A stretch of 11,077 nt of DNA from assembly GCA_037968555.1 (NCBI GenBank), contig JBBKVS010000332.1:1-11077 (forward strand). The letters are read 5' to 3'. The position numbers and the translations under genes were made by a program. Source of the DNA: JAWXBM01 sp037968555 (lineage in GTDB: Bacteria; Pseudomonadota; Gammaproteobacteria; Xanthomonadales; SZUA-36). The notes below the pieces were generated by a model that saw nothing but the letters and a program-made list of their open reading frames with translations, was not told where the DNA came from and made no database searches. Numbering within the stretch: the stretch's first letter is position 1; each line of letters opens with the position of its first letter. Positions 3,915-11,077 of this stretch are shown one piece after another.

Positions 3915-6900
3915 ATGAGTTATTCTTTCACGGAAAAAAAGCGCATTCGTAAGGATTTCGGTAAACGGAAATCCGTTCTTGAAGTGCCTTTCCTGCTTGA
4001 AACGCAGATCCGTTCTTACCAGGAATTCCTGCAGGAAGAAGTGCCGGAAGATGATCGCAGGGACCGTGGTTTGCACGGTGCACTGAAGTCGGTTTTTCCG
4101 ATTGTATCTTATTCCGGGAACGCTGCACTTGAGTATGTAAGTTACAAACTGGGAGAGCCTGCATTTGATGTCAAGGAGTGCAAGCTCCGTGGCATGTCTT
4201 ATGGTGCTCCTTTACGCGTAAAAGTACGCCTGGTCATCTATGACAAGGACAGCTCTGCCAAAGTCAAACCTGTAAAGTTTGTGAAGGAACAGGAAGTTTA
4301 CATGGGCGATTTGCCGCTCATGACGGACACAGGAACATTTATTGTGAATGGTACCGAGCGCGTTATCGTGTCTCAGTTGCATCGTTCACCGGGTGTATTT
4401 TTTGATCACGACAAGGGCAAAACACATTCCAGCGGAAAATTACTGTTTTCAGCTCGCGTGATTCCTTACCGTGGTTCCTGGCTGGATTTTGAGTTCGATC
4501 CCAAGGACTGCATCTTCACGCGCATCGATAGACGCCGCAAATTACCGGTGACCATTCTGTTGCGCGCATTGGGAATGGGTGATGAGGAAATTCTTGATCG
4601 CTTTTTCGACAAGAGTTCACTGACACTGAAGAAAACCGGTGCCAAGCTGGACCTGGTACCCAGCCGTTTGCGTGGTGACACCGCGCTGTCCGATATTATG
4701 GGCAAGAAAAAGGAAGTCATTGTTCCTCTCGGTAAACGTATTACCGCCCGGCATGTGAAACTGATTGAAGATTCTGGCATCAAGTCGCTGGACGTTCCTG
4801 ACGAATACCTGATTGGCAAGGTCATCGCGACTGATATCGTTGAGAAGGAATCCGGTGAGCTGTTGGCCAAGGCCAATGCTGAAATTACTGAAGAGTTGCT
4901 GGAAGCGCTGCGCGAAGCTGAAGTAAAGGCTATCCAGGTGTTGTACATCAATGACCTGGATCAGGGGGCCTACATTTCCAGTACCCTGGGAATTGATCCA
5001 ACCAGCAATGAGCTTGAAGCGCTGGTCGAGATTTATCGCATGATGCGTCCGGGCGAACCGCCAACCAAGGATGCAGCGCAGAACCTGTTCAAGAACCTGT
5101 TCTTCTCAGAAGATCGTTATGATCTTTCCGCGGTTGGTCGCATGAAATTCAACCGCCGGGTTGGCCGTAAGGAAGTCGAAGGTTCCGGTGTTCTGGATCG
5201 CGAAGACATACTCGAAGTGCTGCGTGTACTGATAGATATCCGCAACGGCAAGGGCGGCGTCGACGATATCGACCATCTGGGCAACCGTCGAGTTCGTAGC
5301 GTCGGCGAAATGGCGGAAAACGTATTCCGTGTCGGCCTGGTGCGCGTTGAGCGAGCGGTTCGTGAACGCTTGTCCGTTGCTGAAAGTGAAGGCTTGTCGC
5401 CACAGGAACTGATCAACGCCAAGCCGGTTGCGGCGGCTGTAAAAGAATTTTTTGGATCTTCACAGCTCAGCCAGTTCATGGATCAGAACAATCCGCTTTC
5501 AGAAGTAACCCACAAACGCCGTGTTTCAGCTTTGGGGCCCGGCGGTCTGACACGCGAGCGTGCAGGTTTTGAAGTGCGCGACGTGCACCCAACGCATTAT
5601 GGTCGCGTTTGCCCAATTGAAACGCCTGAAGGGCCGAACATCGGTTTGATTAATTCATTGTCGGTTTATGCCCGCACCAATGATTACGGTTTCTTGGAAA
5701 CGCCATACCGTAAAGTGACGAACAGCAAGGTTTCCAATGAAGTTGAATACCTGTCGGCAATTGAGGAAGGCGACTTCGTAATCGCCCAGGCCAACGCGGA
5801 ATTGGACAAGAACGGCAAGTTTGTAGATGAATTTATTCCTTGCCGTCATTTGGGTGAGTTCACTCTGAAAGAGCCATCCGACATCAGCTTCATGGATGTG
5901 TCACCGAAGCAAATCGTGTCCGTTGCGGCTTCACTGGTTCCATTCCTGGAGCACGATGATGCAAACCGCGCTTTGATGGGATCCAACATGCAGCGTCAGG
6001 CTGTTCCCACACTGAGGGCCGAAAAGCCATTGGTGGGTACCGGAATGGAGCGCACGGTTGCTACTGATTCAGGTGTTACTGCTGTTGCCAGAAGAGGCGG
6101 AATCGTCGACCAGGTTGATGCCGGTCGTATTGTGGTGCGTGCTAATGAATCTGAGGTAAAGGCAGGTGATCCCGGTGTGGATATTTATAACCTGACCAAG
6201 TATCAGCGTTCCAATCAGAATACCTGTATCAATCAGCGGCCACTGGTCACTGTTGGCAACATCGTTGCTGCTGGAGATGTGTTGGCTGATGGACCTTCTA
6301 CTGACCTGGGTGAACTGGCGCTTGGACAAAACATGCTGGTCGCATTCATGCCGTGGAATGGCTACAACTTCGAGGACTCCATCCTGATTTCGGAGCGAGT
6401 CGTAACGGAAGATCGCTATACCACGATACACATTGAGGAGCTGACCTGTGTGGCTCGTGATACCAAGCTGGGATCGGAAGAAATTACGGCCGATATTCCC
6501 AACGTGGGCGAGCACAACCTGAACAAGCTGGATCAGTCAGGCATCGTATATATCGGCGCTGAAGTTTCAGCCGGTGACATCCTGGTGGGCAAAGTAACGC
6601 CGAAGGGTGAAACCCAGTTGACGCCAGAAGAAAAACTGCTGCGTGCCATATTTGGTGAAAAAGCCTCGGACGTTAAAGATACCTCTCTGCGTGTGCCTTC
6701 CGGCATGGACGGAACGGTAATCGACGTCCAGGTATTTACCCGTGATGGTGTGGACAAGGACGCTCGTGCTGTTTCCATCGAGAAAGAGCAGTTGCGCCAG
6801 GTGCGCAAGGATCTGGATGACCAGTTGCGTATTGTCGAAGGCGCTATTTATCAGCGCTTGCACAACATGCTGACTGGAAAGATTGCAGACAAAGGCCCGA

Positions 6901-7997
6901 AAGGACTGAAAAAAGGCAGCAAAGTAACCGCAACCTATTTGGAAAGCCTGAGCCATGAAGAGTGGTTCAAGCTCACCATGCGTAGTGATGAAGCCAATGA
7001 TCTGCTGGAGCAGATGGCTGATCAGCTGAAAGCACAGCGTAAGGCTTTCGATGCCCGCTTCGATGAGAAGAAAGGCAAGATCACCCAGGGTGATGATCTA
7101 GCCCCGGGCGTTCTGAAGATGGTCAAAGTGTACATGGCCGTTAAGCGTCGTATCCAGCCGGGTGACAAAATGGCGGGTCGTCACGGAAACAAAGGTGTTA
7201 TTTCCATGATCGTTCCCCAGGAAGACATGCCCTACATGGAAGACGGTACGCCAGTTGATATCGTGTTGAACCCCTTGGGCGTACCTTCCCGTATGAATAT
7301 CGGACAGGTGTTGGAAACTCACCTGGGTTGGGCAGCCAAAGGATTGGGTCATCGCATCAGCGAAATGTTGGAAACCAAGAATGCGGTGACTGCATTACGC
7401 AAGTTTCTTGACCAGGTATACAACAGCGACCGTAAGGGTCGCGTGGATATGGCTGAGTTCAGCGATGAAGAAGTTTTAGCTATGGCCAACAACCTGAAGC
7501 AGGGCGTGCCGATGGCAACGCCGGTGTTCGATGGCGCCAGTGAGGCGGAAATCAAGCACCTGTTGAAATTGGCGGAATTGCCCGAGTCCGGACAGACCAA
7601 GTTGATCGACGGACGTACTGGTGATGCATTTGAGCGAGAGGTTACCGTCGGTTACATGTACATGCTCAAGTTGAACCACTTGGTGGACGACAAGATGCAT
7701 GCACGTTCAACCGGTCCGTACAGTCTGGTAACCCAGCAACCTCTGGGTGGTAAAGCTCAGTTTGGTGGTCAGCGTTTCGGCGAAATGGAGGTCTGGGCAC
7801 TGGAAGCTTATGGTGCCGCCTACACGCTGCAGGAAATGTTGACTGTGAAATCCGATGACGTGGCCGGCCGTAACCAGATGTACAAGAACATCGTAGACGG
7901 CAATCACGAGATGTCAGCAGGAATGCCGGAGTCCTTCAACGTATTAGTGAAGGAAATCCGCTCGCTGGGCATCAACATCGAACTTGTAGAAGCCTGA
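3915..7997 (+). CDS. rpoB: DNA-directed RNA polymerase subunit beta
   Basis: Beta is the second-largest subunit of RNA polymerase and forms one wall of the active centre and the rifampicin pocket. From 3915 the product has 1,360 residues (E. coli 1,342), starting MSYSFTEKKRIRKDFGKR, which aligns with the E. coli N-terminus. An in-frame ATG at 3888 would add nine unconserved residues (MIANEAGSN). Domain order is normal: protrusion and lobe, fork, external, hybrid-binding and clamp. The rifampicin region SSQLSQFMDQNNPLSE is intact. Asp523, His533 and Ser538 correspond to E. coli 516, 526 and 531, so no common resistance change is present at those positions. The catalytic-region motif GDKMAGRHGNKGVIS carries Lys1085 and Lys1093 (E. 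coli 1065 and 1073). The C-terminus IRSLGINIELVEA is complete. rpoC follows after 17 bases. Confidence 0.98.
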   Translation: MSYSFTEKKRIRKDFGKRKSVLEVPFLLETQIRSYQEFLQEEVPEDDRRDRGLHGALKSVFPIVSYSGNAALEYVSYKLGEPAFDVKECKLRGMSYGAPLRVKVRLVIYDKDSSAKVKPVKFVKEQEVYMGDLPLMTDTGTFIVNGTERVIVSQLHRSPGVFFDHDKGKTHSSGKLLFSARVIPYRGSWLDFEFDPKDCIFTRIDRRRKLPVTILLRALGMGDEEILDRFFDKSSLTLKKTGAKLDLVPSRLRGDTALSDIMGKKKEVIVPLGKRITARHVKLIEDSGIKSLDVPDEYLIGKVIATDIVEKESGELLAKANAEITEELLEALREAEVKAIQVLYINDLDQGAYISSTLGIDPTSNELEALVEIYRMMRPGEPPTKDAAQNLFKNLFFSEDRYDLSAVGRMKFNRRVGRKEVEGSGVLDREDILEVLRVLIDIRNGKGGVDDIDHLGNRRVRSVGEMAENVFRVGLVRVERAVRERLSVAESEGLSPQELINAKPVAAAVKEFFGSSQLSQFMDQNNPLSEVTHKRRVSALGPGGLTRERAGFEVRDVHPTHYGRVCPIETPEGPNIGLINSLSVYARTNDYGFLETPYRKVTNSKVSNEVEYLSAIEEGDFVIAQANAELDKNGKFVDEFIPCRHLGEFTLKEPSDISFMDVSPKQIVSVAASLVPFLEHDDANRALMGSNMQRQAVPTLRAEKPLVGTGMERTVATDSGVTAVARRGGIVDQVDAGRIVVRANESEVKAGDPGVDIYNLTKYQRSNQNTCINQRPLVTVGNIVAAGDVLADGPSTDLGELALGQNMLVAFMPWNGYNFEDSILISERVVTEDRYTTIHIEELTCVARDTKLGSEEITADIPNVGEHNLNKLDQSGIVYIGAEVSAGDILVGKVTPKGETQLTPEEKLLRAIFGEKASDVKDTSLRVPSGMDGTVIDVQVFTRDGVDKDARAVSIEKEQLRQVRKDLDDQLRIVEGAIYQRLHNMLTGKIADKGPKGLKKGSKVTATYLESLSHEEWFKLTMRSDEANDLLEQMADQLKAQRKAFDARFDEKKGKITQGDDLAPGVLKMVKVYMAVKRRIQPGDKMAGRHGNKGVISMIVPQEDMPYMEDGTPVDIVLNPLGVPSRMNIGQVLETHLGWAAKGLGHRISEMLETKNAVTALRKFLDQVYNSDRKGRVDMAEFSDEEVLAMANNLKQGVPMATPVFDGASEAEIKHLLKLAELPESGQTKLIDGRTGDAFEREVTVGYMYMLKLNHLVDDKMHARSTGPYSLVTQQPLGGKAQFGGQRFGEMEVWALEAYGAAYTLQEMLTVKSDDVAGRNQMYKNIVDGNHEMSAGMPESFNVLVKEIRSLGINIELVEA

Positions 7998-8014
7998 TCA
8001 GGAAGGAATGAGCC

Positions 8015-11000
8015 ATGAGAGACTTTTTAAATCTCTATAATCGCCAGCGGCAGCCGCTGGAATTCGACGCGATTCGCATCGGTCTAGCTCCACCTGACTT
8101 GATTCGCTCCTGGTCATTTGGCGAAGTAAAAAAGCCGGAAACCATCAATTACCGTACTTTTAAGCCGGAGCGGGATGGGCTTTTCTGTGCTGCCATTTTT
8201 GGCCCGGTAAAGGATAACGAATGCCTTTGCGGTAAGTACAAACGCATGAAGCATCGTGGTGTGGTCTGTGAAAAGTGCGGCACCGAGGTCACCCAGACCA
8301 AGGTTCGCCGTGAGCGCATGGCACACATCGAGCTGGCCAGTCCGGTTGCGCACATCTGGTTCCTCAAGTCATTGCCGTCGCGCATAGGTTTGATGCTGGA
8401 TATGACCTTGCGTGATATCGAGCGCATTCTGTATTTCGAATCCTATGTGGTTCTTGATGCAGGTATGACCACCCTGGAAAAAGGGCAGTTGCTGACTGAT
8501 GAGCAATACCTGGACACCTTGGAAGAGTGGGGCGATGAATTTGTCGCCAAGATGGGGGCCGAAGCCATTTATGAATTGCTGCGGCAGATTGATCTCAGCC
8601 AGGAAGTATTACGCCTGCGCGATGAAATCGAATCAACCCGCTCAGAAACCAAATTGAAGCGTCTGGGTAAACGCCTCAAATTGGTTGAAGCATTTATTGA
8701 GTCCGGAAATCGTCCGGAATTCATGATCATGACGGTATTGCCCGTGTTGCCGCCGGATTTACGTCCGCTGGTACCACTGGATGGTGGCCGATTTGCGACT
8801 TCAGATCTGAATGATCTGTATCGTCGTACCATTAACCGTAATAATCGACTAAAGCGTTTGCTGGAGTTGAATGCTCCGGACATCATCGTGCGCAATGAAA
8901 AGCGTATGTTGCAAGAAGCGGTAGATGCCCTGCTGGATAACGGCCGTCGCGGTCGCGCCATCACTGGCACCAATAAACGCCCACTGAAGTCGCTGGCCGA
9001 TATGATCAAAGGCAAGCAGGGTAGGTTCCGGCAGAACCTGCTGGGCAAGCGTGTGGATTATTCTGGTCGTTCGGTGATCGTGGTTGGTCCTACGCTGAAA
9101 CTGCACGAATGTGGCCTGCCTAAGAAAATGGCATTGGAGTTGTTTAAGCCCTTCATTTTCAGCAAGCTGCAACGTCGCGGTATGGCTGCAACAATCAAGG
9201 CCGCCAAGAAGCTGGTTGAAACTGAACGCGCAGAAGTCTGGGATATCCTTTCAGAAGTCATCCGCGAACATCCTGTAATGCTGAACCGTGCGCCTACTCT
9301 GCATAGACTGGGTATTCAGGCATTTGAGCCAGTTCTGATTGAAGGTAAAGCCATTCAGTTGCATCCTTTGGTATGTACCGCTTTCAACGCCGACTTTGAC
9401 GGTGACCAAATGGCCGTGCATGTGCCTCTGTCAGTAGAAGCACAACTGGAAGCGCGCGCCCTGATGATGTCTTCCAACAACATCCTGTCTCCTGCCAATG
9501 GCGAACCAATCATTGTTCCCACCCAGGACGTAGTATTGGGTCTGTACTACATGACGCGCCAACTGGAAGATTCCAAAGGCGAAGGTATGCTGTTCAGCGA
9601 CTTGGCAGAAGTGCATCGCGCTTTTGAGAACAAGGCAGTTGCGTTGCATGCGCGTATCAAGGTGCGCATACAGGAAACCATTATCTCCGAGCATGGCGAT
9701 GAACGTAATGAAACCAACCTGGTTGAAACTACTGTAGGTCGGGCATTGCTGGCAGAAATCCGGCCATTGGGTTTGCCCTTCCATTTGTTGAACCGCACAC
9801 TCAAGAAACGACAGATTTCAGGTCTGATCAACTCTTGCTACCGCCGATTGGGCCTTAAGAAGTCCGTTGTGTTCGCTGATAAGCTGATGTACACCGGTTT
9901 CCATTTTGCTACTAAAGCCGGTGTCTCAATTGGTATTGATGACCTGGTCGTGCCGGTAGAAAAGAAGGCTATCCTCAAAGCTGCTGACGCCGAAGTAGTT
10001 GAAATTCAGAACCAGTATATTTCTGGTTTGGTTACTGCTGGCGAACGCTATAACAAGGTTGTTGACATCTGGTCTCGCACTAACGAGCAAGTAGCCCGTG
10101 CGATGATGAAAGGCATGGGTAAAACCACTGTCAAGAATGCGGCCGGTAAGATGGTTGAACAGGATTCGATGAATTCAGTGTTCATTATGGCCGATTCCGG
10201 CGCTCGTGGCTCTGCGGCGCAGATCCGTCAGCTGGCTGGTATGCGTGGACTGATGGCCAAGCCTGACGGCTCCATTATTGAAACGCCCATTACTGCCAAC
10301 TTCCGCGAAGGGCTGGACGTACTGCAGTACTTCATCTCGACTCACGGTGCCCGTAAAGGCCTGGCTGATACCGCTTTGAAGACTGCCAACTCCGGTTATT
10401 TGACGCGTCGCCTGGTTGACGTCGCACAGGACCTGGTCATTACAGAAGTGGATTGTAAGACTTCAGGTGGTGTGACTTTGCAGCCCATCGTTGAAGGTGG
10501 CGATGTGGTTGAGGCCTTGAGCGAGCGCGTTCTGGGCCGTACGACAGCGGAAGATATGTTGATTCCGGGCACCGAGGAAGTGTTGATTCCACGGAATACG
10601 CTGTTGGACGAAGAAATGGTAGAAGCGATGGAAGAAGCAGGTGTGGATCGCATATTTGTGCGCTCTACCATTACCTGTGAAACCCGTCACGGTGTTTGTG
10701 CTTCCTGTTACGGCCGTGATTTGGCACGCGGACATCTGGTGAATATTGGCGAGGCAGTGGGCGTTATAGCTGCACAGTCCATCGGTGAGCCCGGAACCCA
10801 GCTCACCATGCGTACGTTCCATATCGGTGGGGCGGCCTCGTCCAAGGTCGCACAAAGCTACCTTGAGCTCCGCACCAGCGGCGTGATTCGCTACTCTGAG
10901 AACCTGATGGTCTCGACGAACCGCGACAAGCAGATCATTGTGATGTCGCGTAACGGTGAGGTCACTGTTGTCGATGCCAAGGGGCGTGAGCGCGAGCGCT

Positions 11001-11077
11001 ACGCCGTTCCCTATGGCGCCCAGTTGCTCGTGCAGAATGGCCAGAAAGCCGCTGCGAAGACCCGCATTGCGCAGTGG
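8015..11077 (+). CDS. rpoC: DNA-directed RNA polymerase subunit beta' (partial, 3' end outside window)
   Basis: The open frame from ATG 8015 runs to the window end, giving 1,021 residues of about 1,400. Beta' holds the catalytic magnesium site. The numbering matches E. coli at every landmark I checked. Zinc site 1 cysteines are 70, 72, 85 and 88. The coiled coil that binds sigma lies near 260-310. NADFDGD at 458-464 has the three metal-binding aspartates 460, 462 and 464. The bridge helix (FREGLDVLQYFISTHGARKG) contains His777. Zinc site 2 cysteines are 814, 888, 895 and 898. The trigger loop TQLTMRTFHIGG has Met932, Arg933 and His936. After about residue 943 the sequence enters the lineage-specific SI3 insertion and diverges. 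The Shine-Dalgarno AGGAAGGAA (8000-8008) lies 6 bases before the ATG. An out-of-frame ATG at 8008 soon hits a stop. Confidence 0.98.
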   Translation, partial: MRDFLNLYNRQRQPLEFDAIRIGLAPPDLIRSWSFGEVKKPETINYRTFKPERDGLFCAAIFGPVKDNECLCGKYKRMKHRGVVCEKCGTEVTQTKVRRERMAHIELASPVAHIWFLKSLPSRIGLMLDMTLRDIERILYFESYVVLDAGMTTLEKGQLLTDEQYLDTLEEWGDEFVAKMGAEAIYELLRQIDLSQEVLRLRDEIESTRSETKLKRLGKRLKLVEAFIESGNRPEFMIMTVLPVLPPDLRPLVPLDGGRFATSDLNDLYRRTINRNNRLKRLLELNAPDIIVRNEKRMLQEAVDALLDNGRRGRAITGTNKRPLKSLADMIKGKQGRFRQNLLGKRVDYSGRSVIVVGPTLKLHECGLPKKMALELFKPFIFSKLQRRGMAATIKAAKKLVETERAEVWDILSEVIREHPVMLNRAPTLHRLGIQAFEPVLIEGKAIQLHPLVCTAFNADFDGDQMAVHVPLSVEAQLEARALMMSSNNILSPANGEPIIVPTQDVVLGLYYMTRQLEDSKGEGMLFSDLAEVHRAFENKAVALHARIKVRIQETIISEHGDERNETNLVETTVGRALLAEIRPLGLPFHLLNRTLKKRQISGLINSCYRRLGLKKSVVFADKLMYTGFHFATKAGVSIGIDDLVVPVEKKAILKAADAEVVEIQNQYISGLVTAGERYNKVVDIWSRTNEQVARAMMKGMGKTTVKNAAGKMVEQDSMNSVFIMADSGARGSAAQIRQLAGMRGLMAKPDGSIIETPITANFREGLDVLQYFISTHGARKGLADTALKTANSGYLTRRLVDVAQDLVITEVDCKTSGGVTLQPIVEGGDVVEALSERVLGRTTAEDMLIPGTEEVLIPRNTLLDEEMVEAMEEAGVDRIFVRSTITCETRHGVCASCYGRDLARGHLVNIGEAVGVIAAQSIGEPGTQLTMRTFHIGGAASSKVAQSYLELRTSGVIRYSENLMVSTNRDKQIIVMSRNGEVTVVDAKGRERERYAVPYGAQLLVQNGQKAAAKTRIAQW

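Noticed and set aside
1..11077. A hidden novel defence, metabolic or mobile system.
   Set aside because: Every stretch over about 100 bases is either a conserved housekeeping gene or a structured leader between such genes; no unexplained coding frame remains.

Overview
This window is the conserved transcription/translation cluster of a proteobacterium, almost certainly a gammaproteobacterium. All genes are on the + strand: the 3' end of tuf (EF-Tu), tRNA-Trp, secE, nusG, rplK (L11), rplA (L1), rplJ (L10), rplL (L7/L12), rpoB (RNA polymerase beta) and the first 1,021 codons of rpoC (beta'). The gene order, the tRNA-Trp between tuf and secE, and gamma-type RpoB/RpoC sequences support the assignment. 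RpoC aligns residue for residue with E. coli numbering through His936. Base composition is near 50% GC. I cannot name the genus. A betaproteobacterium is less likely, because RpoB lacks the long insertion I recall from that class after the motif VGRMKFNRR.

Layout: 1-118 is the end of tuf; 143-218 is tRNA-Trp(CCA) with an encoded CCA end; 256-1173 is secE-nusG, three bases apart. A 118-base spacer holds a strong candidate for the L1 autoregulatory site directly upstream of rplK. rplK and rplA overlap by one base (TAATG). A 302-base spacer before rplJ contains a structured leader: two small hairpins, a core resembling the known L10 leader, and then an unusually long nested inverted repeat. rplJ and rplL are 55 bases apart. 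A 233-base spacer before rpoB is filled with hairpins and has no convincing complete terminator. rpoB and rpoC are 17 bases apart, and rpoC runs off the window.

The genes work together. L11, L1, L10 and L7/L12 build the L1 stalk, the stalk base and the GTPase-associated centre, where EF-Tu acts. Beta and beta' form the RNA polymerase active centre, NusG links polymerase to the ribosome (or to Rho), and SecE is part of the protein translocon. Most expected control is post-transcriptional: L1 on its own leader, L10-(L12) on its own leader, and attenuation or processing between rplL and rpoB. The spacers contain RNA structures that fit this.

I found no mobile element, CRISPR array, defence system or novel gene cassette. 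The coding content is ordinary. The points worth a second look are the 76-base nested palindrome inside the rplJ leader, a 10-base motif shared between the L1-type leader of rplK and the rpoB leader, the multi-hairpin rplL-rpoB spacer, the choice of rpoB start, and a shift in GC and codon use in rpoC at the start of its lineage-specific insertion.
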